DNA of 64,000 bases from Ameyamaea chiangmaiensis (GTDB lineage Bacteria > Pseudomonadota > Alphaproteobacteria > Acetobacterales > Acetobacteraceae), in assembly GCF_025995235.1 (NCBI RefSeq), contig NZ_BAPT01000013.1:62001-126000 (forward strand), written 5' to 3'. Within the stretch, counting starts at the first letter, position 1. Each line of letters opens with the position of its first letter. The notes beneath the pieces were generated by a model. That model made no database searches and had not been told where the DNA came from. It was given only the letters and a program-made list of their open reading frames with translations. The position numbers were made by a program, and so were the translations under genes. Below are positions 1-6,831 of the stretch, one piece after another.

Positions 1-161
1 TCGTCGACCGAATAGACGACACGGCCGCCGAGCTTCCGATAGGTCGGACCCGTGCCGTAGGTGCGATGCTTTTCGAGCGTGCGTTCAGAAAGGCCGAGGA
101 AGCGGGCCGCCTCCTGCGTTCTTAGGTATCGTGGCGGTAGATAGGCGGCTTTTTCGGCCAT
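1..161 (-). CDS. AlpA/excisionase-type HTH DNA-binding protein (partial, runs off the window)
   Basis: The visible 53 residues contain a MerR/AlpA-like winged helix-turn-helix: LRTQEAARFLGLSERTLEKH, followed by GPTYRKLGGRVVYSVDD. That pattern is typical of short excisionase-like regulators in conjugative elements. The start is ATG at 161; upstream on the coding strand lies a GGAGG-like sequence. The C-terminus is cut by the window edge. It lies downstream of the DUF2285 gene on the same strand. Such proteins usually regulate excision or conjugation genes; that role is inferred from family and context. Confidence 0.75.
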   Translation of the reverse strand, partial: MAEKAAYLPPRYLRTQEAARFLGLSERTLEKHRTYGTGPTYRKLGGRVVYSVD

Positions 162-272
162 GATCGAACCTCCGTGGTCTCGCGGGCGGCCGCTTCGGAT
201 GAGAGGCGGGTTGCGAGCACGGTGGCGCGAAGACGGCGCCTCGGACGATGTCGAAGTAAGGAAGCTAAATTC

Positions 273-290
273 GACACCCGGGTGGGTGTC
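273..290 (-). terminator. Possible weak terminator hairpin
   Basis: GACACCC (273-279) pairs perfectly with GGGTGTC (284-290) around a 4-nt loop, right at the end of the DUF2285 reading frame. On the coding (minus) strand it is followed by an AT-rich GAATTTAG but no true U-tract, so termination is only a possibility. Confidence 0.3.
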
Positions 291-1054
291 AGCGTTCGCG
301 TCGGGGACGGCGCAGCAGCGCCCGGTATCCGCCGTGAACGAGCTTCATGCCGTCGCGGGCGAGACGAATGGTGGTTTCGCGGATGGCGCTGCCAACCCAC
401 GACGTCGCGTCGTTCTCATATTGGGGGAAAAGAAACCGGGCAATGGCCCGGTAGGTGGCGCCCGTCTCGCGGGCGTCGACCGCGCGTAGCATCTGTCGCG
501 CCCGTTGAAGCCGCTGGGGCGTCATGCGCGGGTCCGCCGGCACCGCTCGGCCTGTCGCGGCCGACCAGAATCGGGCCAACGCCGTCAGGCGGTCCGGTGT
601 CATCTCGTCGAGCGGGATCACCGCGGCGAGCGAGTCGCCTTCCATCGAACCGGAAAGGCTGACATCGAATCGCTCGCCGTGGAGGTTCAACCGCAGAAGC
701 GCTGCTTCGCGGTCTCGGACAGCGTGAGCCCGAAGATCGTCAACGGTAAGATGAGAACCTTCGGACAGGGCGGGCCCGCTTTGGAGGATGATCGCCGCCG
801 GATCGGTTTGCAGGGTCCAGAAGATCGGCTGCGCGCGGCCCGTGATGCGTGGGTCTGCTGCGAAAACATAACCCCCATTGCTGAGCAAACGCCGTCGCTG
901 TTTCGTCGCTCAATCGCCCGGAAGACAATAATTCCTGAAAGGACCTCCTGTAATCCGGGTTTCGCCGTAGGAATTCCCAGGCAAGTTCGCTTGTCGTAAG
1001 CTGATCGATATAGTCATAGGCGGCCTCAGACCGCCAATTTTCTTCCTCGGACAT
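289..1054 (-). pseudogene. DUF6499 + DUF2285 protein, split by a frameshift
   Basis: The N-terminal part (start ATG 1054, GGAGG directly upstream) reads MSEEENWRSEAAYDYIDQ and continues to AFAQQWGL. This is the DUF6499 module that normally begins these element-borne regulators. The rest of the family continues in another frame as FAADPRITGRAQPIFW and then a DUF2285 module ending near residue 250 (LRALLRRPRRER-like tail). The switch falls at a run of five G on the coding strand (872-876); removing one G restores one reading frame. It is either a real inactivating mutation or a homopolymer base-calling error. DUF2285 is annotated as a DNA-binding/transcription-factor-like domain. It sits between the AlpA-like gene and the 87-aa gene, all leftward. 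Confidence 0.75.
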
Positions 1055-1173
1055 CCTCCGCCGCCTCCGCGCAAATGTTACGCAACGCGAGTTGTGAAGC
1101 GATGACGATCCCAAGTTGAGTCATTGCTGGGAAGAACGAAGTCGGATCAACGTGATGCAAGTCCTGCATCACC

Positions 1174-1437
1174 TCAGTGGAGGCGGGGCCCCAGGAGTTC
1201 GCTGTAGCCGCTTCGGGTCATCCATTTGGCGCGGGAGAGATGAGCGGTGTGGACGCGCGCAGCGCGCTCTGGATCGGTTTTGGCACAGATTCCGAAGAGC
1301 GCTTCGACGACTTCTTTCCAGTCCGCACCGTCAGCGTCAGCATCGAGAAGGCGCAGGTAAAGCTTCAGATGCGCCTGGTCATAGGCGGTGAGCGCTGCGC
1401 CGTCGGGCGGCTGGTCCAGAAAGTCTTCTTTGGTCAC
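1174..1437 (-). CDS. Small DUF2285-associated conserved protein (DNA-binding family of conjugative elements)
   Basis: An 87-residue acidic protein (MTKEDFLDQPPDGAALTAYD, then LYLRLLDADADGADWKEV). It belongs to a small family regularly found next to DUF6499/DUF2285 genes in alphaproteobacterial mobile elements and generally annotated as a DNA-binding or DUF2285-type protein. The start is GTG at 1437, preceded by GGGGGAT. No catalytic motif is visible. It is probably a regulator of the element, inferred only from its neighbours (DUF2285 downstream, XRE upstream, all on the minus strand). Confidence 0.65.
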   Translation of the reverse strand: MTKEDFLDQPPDGAALTAYDQAHLKLYLRLLDADADGADWKEVVEALFGICAKTDPERAARVHTAHLSRAKWMTRSGYSELLGPRLH

Positions 1438-1557
1438 GGTATCCCCCGTTCATAGATGTATCCATTTTGAAGGGGATTGTTAACGCTGTTTTGAGAACAG
1501 AGGCCATCGCCAGACCGTGTACACGGCGGAGGAGCAGCGCGATCGCCCGCCGACGCG

Positions 1558-1800
1558 TCAGTCGTCTCTCTTCCTGTTGACAAGCATCACTCCCACACCC
1601 TGGTCGGAGTTCAGGAAGACGATCCCGCCACCCTCGAAGGCGCGCCGGACTTCATCGCGCGTGCTCTCATAGACCTCGAGGTCGCTTTCGGACTCGAGGC
1701 GCTTCAGCGCGGTCAAAGATACCCGGGCCCGGTCAGCGAGCGTCTCCTGTGTCCAACCCAGCAACGCGCGTGCGGCCCGCGATTGTCGGGCGGTGATCAT
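1558..1800 (-). CDS. XRE-family HTH transcriptional regulator
   Basis: An 80-residue single-domain protein. Residues 1-45 form a lambda-Cro/XRE helix-turn-helix (ARALLGWTQETLADRARVSL, then TALKRLE). The tail FEGGGIVFLNSDQGVGVML is a common C-terminal strand in element-borne XRE regulators. The start is ATG at 1800. A perfect 8-bp inverted repeat (1843-1859) lies 42 nt upstream and contains a -10-like TATAAT, so autorepression is likely. It probably controls the maintenance or transfer genes of the element; the targets are not visible. Confidence 0.85.
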   Translation of the reverse strand: MITARQSRAARALLGWTQETLADRARVSLTALKRLESESDLEVYESTRDEVRRAFEGGGIVFLNSDQGVGVMLVNRKRDD

Positions 1801-1842
1801 GCATGATCACCTCCCACTCGGACCTACGCGCACGCCAGAACT

Positions 1843-1859
1843 ACGACTATAATAGTCGT
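1843..1859. promoter_or_regulatory. Palindromic operator of the XRE regulator, overlapping a -10 element
   Basis: ACGACTAT and ATAGTCGT form a perfect 8-bp inverted repeat around a single central A. The centre reads TATAAT on the plus strand and TATTAT on the minus strand, so a bound repressor would block a promoter in either direction. It is 42 nt upstream of the XRE start codon, the expected place for an autoregulatory operator. Binding is inferred, not shown. Confidence 0.65.
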
Positions 1860-1947
1860 TCTAAGGCGCCAAGGCCAGCTTTAACGCCCCCGGCGATCTC
1901 CACTTGTATCCATGCGGCGCGAACTGATTCGGTCGCCTTGGAAGCCG

Positions 1948-1975
1948 AAGGCCCCGGCCTTCCGGCCGGGGCCTT
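1948..1975 (-). terminator. Strong GC hairpin after the DUF736 gene
   Basis: AAGGCCCCGGCC (1948-1959) and GGCCGGGGCCTT (1964-1975) form a perfect 12-bp stem with a 4-nt loop, 10 nt past the DUF736 stop codon. There is no long U-tract, so it may act as a terminator or an mRNA 3'-end stabiliser. Confidence 0.5.
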
Positions 1976-1984
1976 GCGGGGGCC

Positions 1985-2311
1985 TCAGTCGCCGCGCCGC
2001 CCGTTGGGGCGGGACCAAATCAGCGAGAAGGTGTCTTCGCCTTCGTCGTCGAAGAGGTTGGCGTAGATCGGGGCGTTGAAGCTCGGATCGTCGAGCTTGA
2101 GGCCCAGATAGTCCCGGCCCTCGTTGGAGCGCTTGGACCAGGCGGCGCCGATCTCGGCGCGGCCGACCAGGACCCGGTGGCTAGGGGCGTTCTCGCCGGT
2201 GGCGCGCTGGTCGGGGACGATGCGCACGTTCTTGGCCTGGACGCTGAGGGTGACGATGTCGCCGGTGAACTCGTTCGAGCCGGTCTTCTTGAAGGTGCCG
2301 ATGGTCGCCAT
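1985..2311 (-). CDS. DUF736 domain protein
   Basis: A 108-residue protein beginning MATIGTFKKTGSNEFTGDIV and containing DYLGLKLDDPSF and ANLFDDEGE, the hallmarks of DUF736. This small beta-rich family is almost always carried on alphaproteobacterial plasmids and conjugative elements. Start ATG 2311 is chosen over the longer upstream frame because the family begins here and GGAG precedes it (coding strand GGAGACTTACA-ATG). Function is unknown; a single-stranded-DNA-binding or transfer role is only a guess from context. Its leader (2344-2471) resembles that of the DUF2493 gene. Confidence 0.9.
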   Translation of the reverse strand: MATIGTFKKTGSNEFTGDIVTLSVQAKNVRIVPDQRATGENAPSHRVLVGRAEIGAAWSKRSNEGRDYLGLKLDDPSFNAPIYANLFDDEGEDTFSLIWSRPNGRRGD

Positions 2312-2873
2312 TGTAAGTCTCCGTTTTCCGTTCCCGAGCCCGCACCATTGCGGCCTCGATGGCGATCGGCAGGCCGGAGGCGATCGACGGCGCACCCCGA
2401 AGGGGCCTGACAGCTAAGGAGGGCTTTCTTGTCTCGCGAGGAATGACGGCGCAGCCGGCAGGGGAAGAAAGTTTGACGCGGCTGTTGCGGCATAGGCGAT
2501 CGAGGCGAAGCCGGCCTTCGGCCAGATCAGGCCATTGAAGAGGCCGTTTGGAGCGGTCGAGGCACGGTCAGATAACGGAGAAGATGGCGGCCGTCCCGCA
2601 ACGGCAAACGGCGCCACGGCATGCTCACCGACTTCGTCTCCTCCCGACAGGCCGACGCTGCAGCATCCTGGCTTTCCACCGCCGCCACCGAGATCGCCCT
2701 GCCGACGTCCGGTGCCCGCCAAGACACGGCTCTGCTCCCGCAGCGCTCCAAGGAGGACCGCCTTTTCCGGACCAGCGTCGATCCGCGTCGCACACGCCCA
2801 TCGTACCAGCATCAGACGACGGGAGCGACCACGGCCACGGCTGCCCTGATCCTCCTGACGGCGATGACGAAGA
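2312..2873. other. 562-nt stretch without a convincing gene; holds structured leader A
   Basis: Several open frames cross this stretch on both strands, but their products are Arg/Pro/Ser-rich with no family resemblance and no plausible start site. What stands out is the conserved leader of the DUF736 gene (2344-2471). The remainder, 2472-2873, lies between that leader and the membrane-protein gene; no promoter or repeat could be assigned there. Confidence 0.5.
2344..2471 (-). promoter_or_regulatory. Structured leader A upstream of DUF736 (related to leader B)
   Basis: Coding-strand CTTTCTT (2465-2471) pairs with AAGAAAG (2424-2430). The enclosed region has a small CGGC/GCCG hairpin (2447-2457) and an unpaired stretch TTCCTCGCGAGAC. 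CCTTAGC follows, and nearer the gene lies a 25-nt block around 2344-2369. The same blocks, in the same order and with compensatory changes in the stem, occur upstream of the DUF2493 gene. This suggests a cis-acting RNA or a duplicated promoter region; the mechanism is unknown. Confidence 0.5.
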
Positions 2874-3317
2874 TCAGGCCCGTGCAAGGTCCCGGCCGGA
2901 CGGGGCAGGAGCCGTCGCCATTCCAGCGACCCGCACGAAGGCGGTGATGCCGACCGCGACCGCGCCGATGACGGAGAAGGTGATCTGCCACGAGTCGGAC
3001 GGCATAAGGTGCTGCACGATGCCATGGGTGGCATGGAAGCCGGCGATCGCCGCAGGCGCGACGAAGGCTGCGGCCACGATCAGCTTCAACCACATCGGCC
3101 GGACGAAGGTGATGAGCAGATGGCCGGCGGCGAGCGTGATCGCCGCCGCGACGGCGCCGACCAGGATGGCGCCCGGGATGCCGGCGCCCGTATCGTGCGC
3201 CCAAGTGCCCGCGGTCACGCCGACGAACGCCGGCAGCGCGAAGACGGCCAGCGTGAACAGCAGCCAGCAAAGCAGGCCTATCGCTGCGACGGATGCAAGT
3301 ATTGCGAGGATGATCAT
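2874..3317 (-). CDS. Hydrophobic membrane protein of the element
   Basis: A 147-residue protein with about four hydrophobic segments: residues 1-35 (MIILAILASVAAIGLLCWLL), about 45-75, about 77-95 and about 110-130. It also has a short Pro/Ala-rich tail. The start is ATG 3317. I do not recognise a named family. Similar small membrane proteins accompany DUF736 and DUF2493 in these elements. Topology and function are inferred from hydropathy only. Confidence 0.6.
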   Translation of the reverse strand: MIILAILASVAAIGLLCWLLFTLAVFALPAFVGVTAGTWAHDTGAGIPGAILVGAVAAAITLAAGHLLITFVRPMWLKLIVAAAFVAPAAIAGFHATHGIVQHLMPSDSWQITFSVIGAVAVGITAFVRVAGMATAPAPSGRDLARA

Positions 3318-3458
3318 GGCGGTGGTCTCCGTTTGGACAAGGTCTGACGGTCGCGCCTTCCACCACCACCACGGCGCGGCTCAAGTATAGCGCAAGAGCG
3401 CGTGTGCCGGGAGCGGAAATCAGCGGCGATTTCCGCTCCTGCGACCGGGTCGCCCCGG

Positions 3459-3626
3459 TCAAGGAGCGAAGGGGTCGATCTCATGGACGATGGCGGCGAT
3501 GTCGCCGTCATATTCGCTGGCGGGCGTGACCGACAGGGTTCCGTCGCCAGCCTGGAAGATGATGATGGCGGCCATTAGCGTGGTGGCGAGGCTGAAGGCG
3601 AAGGCGTGGGCGTCGTTGAGGGACAT
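3459..3626 (-). CDS. Small single-span membrane protein (55 aa)
   Basis: Begins MSLNDAHAFAFSLATTLMAA, continues with a hydrophobic segment to about residue 22 and ends EYDGDIAAIVHEIDPFAP. The start is ATG 3626; the longer upstream frame has no family-like character. It looks like a recurrent small protein of this element type, lying between the membrane protein and the 223-aa hypothetical. Function unknown. Confidence 0.6.
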   Translation of the reverse strand: MSLNDAHAFAFSLATTLMAAIIIFQAGDGTLSVTPASEYDGDIAAIVHEIDPFAP

Positions 3627-3844
3627 CGATCCGGCTCCTGTTCGAGCGGAGGACCATCCCCCGCTGACAGGCGCCCGATGTGTCGGGCTGAGCGCTGCAA
3701 TCACCGCGCAGGCGAAGCCGCAGCGGCGGCATGCTCGCATAGCCGACCCTTCACGGGTTGATGGCGTCAAGCGATCAGTCTGACCAAGGATCAGCGCAGA
3801 AAAGCGGGGGTGGTGCTCGGCGGCGAGAGCCGTTCAAGTTCCGA

Positions 3845-4516
3845 TCAGGCAAGGAGAGCCGAACTGCGCCCAACCGGAGCGTTGGCGATGAAATCCCTGT
3901 AGGCGTAGTTGATGAGGTCGCGGACCAGTTCGAGCAGACCGCCGACCGGCAGACCGTCGAACGGATCGCCATGGGCCATGCCGTTGCGACGCTGGCTCAG
4001 GCTGGGCGTCGACGCGCCGGTGACAAAGCCGATCGCGGTGCCGCCGGTGCGGACGATCATCGGGATGTGCGCGTCGTCGAGGCCGTCGACATCGACCATA
4101 TGCTCCAGCAGCGCGGCGAAGGAGCGCTTCTTCTTCGAAATCTTGTCGCCGTATCGATCCATCACCGTGAGCTCCAGGGCGATGAGCGCGGCGAGCTCGC
4201 CGGCCTTCAGCACGTCGAGATCGATCCAGCCGAGAAGATAGAGCGCCTGCGCTCGCCGGAATTTGAGCTGGATGATGTCGGGTATGCGCGCGTCGATGCC
4301 GAGGCCGACGATGAACCGTCGCCATTCGTCGGGCTCGTTGAACTGGATCATTCCGCCAGGCAACCCGGGCGATGGCCATGCGATGATCAGCGGCGCGTCA
4401 CGCGCGGCGAGTTGAATGTGGTCAAGGTCCAGATGCGCCTCCTGTCGGCAAATGCTTAGTGTTTCTACCGACAATACCAGATCGCGGTCAGTCGTTTGAA
4501 GTCGTGCGGCGCTCAC
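3845..4516 (-). CDS. Conserved hypothetical protein (223 aa), coupled to the DUF2493 gene
   Basis: A mixed, soluble-looking protein of 223 residues without a motif I recognise; a segment KISKKKRSFAALLEHMVDVD lies in its second half. It starts at GTG 4516. The GTGA at 4513-4516 shares bases with the stop of the upstream DUF2493 gene, so the two are translationally coupled and likely act in the same process. An in-frame later start cannot be excluded. Function unknown. Confidence 0.6.
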   Translation of the reverse strand: MSAARLQTTDRDLVLSVETLSICRQEAHLDLDHIQLAARDAPLIIAWPSPGLPGGMIQFNEPDEWRRFIVGLGIDARIPDIIQLKFRRAQALYLLGWIDLDVLKAGELAALIALELTVMDRYGDKISKKKRSFAALLEHMVDVDGLDDAHIPMIVRTGGTAIGFVTGASTPSLSQRRNGMAHGDPFDGLPVGGLLELVRDLINYAYRDFIANAPVGRSSALLA

Positions 4517-5436
4517 GCGCCGCCGAACTTCCAGACTGGGATGCCGAGCTTCTTGGCCTTGTCGGCGAGGTTGTCGTGGATGCCGGTGCCCGGGAAGTGC
4601 ATCACGCCCTTCGGCACGATCTCCAGGATCTCGTCGTTGCGCTTGAAGGGTGCTGCCCGGCCGTGCTTCGTCCAGTCGGGCGCGAAGCCGATCTGCGGGA
4701 TGTTGCGATTCTTTGCCCAGAGCGAGGCGATCTTCTCGGCGCCCTTCGGCGATTTGCCGTGGATCAGCACCATGTCGGGGTGCTTCTCGCGGACCTGATC
4801 GAGCTTGGCCCAGATCAGCCGGTGGTCATCGAAGTCGAGCCCACCGGTGACGACGATCTTCGGGCCAGGCGGCAGGAGTACCTCCTGGTCTGCGCGCTTC
4901 TTCGCCATCAGGAAGTCGCGGCTGTCGATCATCGCCGAGGTGAGATTGCGATGGTTGACCTTCGATCCGCTGCGTGGAAGCCAAGTCTTTCCGACGTGGC
5001 GCTCGTAGTGTTCCGCGGCTTGGTCGCGCATTAGCTCGAAGGCGTTCTGGCGCTCGATCAGCGTCATGCCCTCGGCGATCAAGCGCTCCAGTTCGACGGA
5101 TTTGACCTCGCTGCCGTCCTGTTCGCGCTGCCCCCGCTTCTGGGCCTGCTCGTTGTCGTCCAGTTCCCGGCCGATCCGGTCGGTGGCGCGGTGGAAGACG
5201 TTGACGGTCGACCAGAGGAGATCGTCGAGGTCGGGTTCGAGGCGCGTGTCCTCCAGGGTGCCGATCAGGGCGTCGAAGATGTCGGCGACAGCGCCCGCGA
5301 CCTGGTTGCCGTCGGGCAGTAGCCGCTGGTCGGGCTCGTCGGTGAAGGGTCGGTAGCCGTGGAGCTGGAGTTCGTTGAGGACATGGTCGGTGGGTGAGGA
5401 TTCGTGGTGCGGTTCGTAGTCGTCGTGATCGCGCAT
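4513..5436 (-). CDS. DUF2493 domain protein
   Basis: A 307-residue protein. Residues 1-190 are charged and helical, and the C-terminal third carries the DUF2493 Rossmann-like (SLOG/DprA-related) module: KIVVTGGLDFDDHRLIWAKL, then VLIHGKSPKGAEKIASLWA and the closing GIPVWKFG. The DUF2493 fold is expected to bind nucleotides or their derivatives; the substrate is unknown. Start ATG 5436 with GGAG 6 nt upstream is preferred to longer frames. It overlaps the 223-aa gene by four bases, and its leader (5462-5600) is the sister of leader A. Confidence 0.85.
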   Translation of the reverse strand: MRDHDDYEPHHESSPTDHVLNELQLHGYRPFTDEPDQRLLPDGNQVAGAVADIFDALIGTLEDTRLEPDLDDLLWSTVNVFHRATDRIGRELDDNEQAQKRGQREQDGSEVKSVELERLIAEGMTLIERQNAFELMRDQAAEHYERHVGKTWLPRSGSKVNHRNLTSAMIDSRDFLMAKKRADQEVLLPPGPKIVVTGGLDFDDHRLIWAKLDQVREKHPDMVLIHGKSPKGAEKIASLWAKNRNIPQIGFAPDWTKHGRAAPFKRNDEILEIVPKGVMHFPGTGIHDNLADKAKKLGIPVWKFGGA

Positions 5437-5461
5437 GGGATGCTCCGTCGGTTGGACCGCG

Positions 5462-5600
5462 ACCGTCGCGGCCTTCATGGCGACGAAGCCCACGGGCCGG
5501 ACGGCCGGGCACCCGGAGCGCGAGCGCAGGGCTCGATGGCTAAGGCCGGCTATTTTGCCTCGCGATGGAAAGCGGCCGTCAGGCCGCGCCGGAAAATAGT
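5462..5600 (-). promoter_or_regulatory. Structured leader B upstream of DUF2493 (related to leader A)
   Basis: Coding-strand CTATTTT (5593-5599) pairs with AAAATAG (5550-5556), the counterpart of CTTTCTT/AAGAAAG in leader A. The inner hairpin GCGGCC/GGCCGC (5572-5577 with 5582-5587) replaces CGGC/GCCG. The unpaired TTCC-ATCGCGAGGC, the following CCTTAGC and a GCGGCC-TTCATGGCGA block (plus strand, near 5470) are shared. Base pairs change on both sides of the stem, which favours selection on RNA or DNA structure. Confidence 0.5.
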
Positions 5601-5733
5601 CGGCCGCCGCCATTGCCCGGCTGGCCGGCTTGTGGGCCGATCGCCCACTCGAAGGCCGAGGCGCGGTCCCCCTCCGACGGATTGACGCATCCTCCGGGCA
5701 CGGCGCCGAACCGCAGGCCCGTTCTCCTGCCGG

Positions 5734-6768
5734 CTATGCCGCCAACGCCATGAAGCGCGCGACGTCCTGCGGTGCGACCTGCAACCGGGCTTCCATGCGC
5801 AGTGCGTCCAGGCCGAGGGTGCACAGATCCTCGTTGAAGTCGCCCAGCTCCGGCGAGATGACAATCGCCTCGATCCCGGCCGCTTTCGCCCGTTTGATCA
5901 AGCTATCGCGCGCCCCGTCGCCGGCCGGATCGTTGTCGCGGACGATGTAGAGCCGCCGCAGCGTGTCGGGGAACAGGATGGCGGCGAGATGCGCCGCTGA
6001 GAGCGCCGCCAGCATCGGCATGTCGGGAAGGACCTGACGGAGCGACAGGACGGTCTCGATGCCTTCGCCGGCCGCCATCACCTCGCCGCCGATGCCGAAG
6101 CGCACAGCGTTGCCGAGAAGATCGCCCATTGCCCGCCTCGGCGTGTCGATCGGCGCCTTGTCGTGGCGGCGGGGATCGAGCCAGGTGCGATGCGCCCCGG
6201 TGATCCTCCCGTCGAGGTCGGTGACTTCAGCGATCATCGCCGGCCAGGTCTCGGTTGGCGAATGCTCGTCGGATCGATAGTAGCAACGCGGGTGGAAATG
6301 CAGGCTTCCGGTTCCGCGTAAATCCGTAATGCCGCGTTCCCGTAAATACGCCTGTACGAGCGTGCCGTAGATCGGCTGCGACATGCGAACCAGCCGGCGC
6401 GCCGCTTCGGGCGAGCCATGCGGCGCCGGGCTTTGCCGCTGGCGCTCGCGAGGTTCCGGCTCCGGTGGCGGCATGCTGAGGAACGTCCGGGCCTCGTCGG
6501 CGACGTCCTTGAAGTCGATGAGGCCGCAGCTTTCGCGGATGACGTCGAGGAGATCGCCATGCTCGCCGGTCGCCGCGTCGGTCCATTTGCCGGCTAGGCC
6601 CTTTGGCGAGTCCTTCAGCCGGATATACATCGAGCGGCCCGGAGTGTTGCGGACGTCGCCCACCAGCCAGTAGCCGCCTTCGCGACGACCGCTGGAGAGA
6701 TAGTGCCGGCACACCGCCTCGGCACGATCGGCGAGACGGCGTGCAAGATCATGCGGATTTTGCGCCAT
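5734..6768 (-). CDS. Toprim-domain protein, primase/DUF7146-type
   Basis: A 344-residue protein. Residues 1-100 resemble the N-terminal (CHC2-like, DUF7146) part of plasmid and phage primases: GYWLVGDVRNTPGRSMYIRL, then GDLLDVIRESCGL. Residues 228-320 form a Toprim domain with GEGIETVLS (E235, E238) and VRDNDPAGDG (D278, D280). The metal-binding acidic residues of Toprim are therefore present. It likely primes or assists replication of the element. The start is ATG 6768, separated from the parB gene by a terminator hairpin. Confidence 0.88.
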   Translation of the reverse strand: MAQNPHDLARRLADRAEAVCRHYLSSGRREGGYWLVGDVRNTPGRSMYIRLKDSPKGLAGKWTDAATGEHGDLLDVIRESCGLIDFKDVADEARTFLSMPPPEPEPRERQRQSPAPHGSPEAARRLVRMSQPIYGTLVQAYLRERGITDLRGTGSLHFHPRCYYRSDEHSPTETWPAMIAEVTDLDGRITGAHRTWLDPRRHDKAPIDTPRRAMGDLLGNAVRFGIGGEVMAAGEGIETVLSLRQVLPDMPMLAALSAAHLAAILFPDTLRRLYIVRDNDPAGDGARDSLIKRAKAAGIEAIVISPELGDFNEDLCTLGLDALRMEARLQVAPQDVARFMALAA

Positions 6769-6784
6769 GGTCGTTTCCCATGCG

Positions 6785-6810
6785 AAAAGGCCCGCCGTCG
6801 CCGGCGGGCC
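6785..6810 (-). terminator. Rho-independent terminator after parB
   Basis: GGCCCGCCG (6789-6797) and CGGCGGGCC (6802-6810) form a perfect 9-bp stem with a 4-nt loop. On the coding strand it is followed by TTTT (6785-6788). It lies 22 nt past the parB stop and separates parB from the toprim gene. Confidence 0.8.
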
Positions 6811-6831
6811 AGTCTCGCAAGTCGTTGACGG

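Noticed and set aside
2548..3390. 280-aa open frame on the plus strand across the region upstream of DUF736
   Set aside because: Its product is low in structure, rich in Arg/Pro/Ala and antisense to the membrane-protein gene, with no family features.
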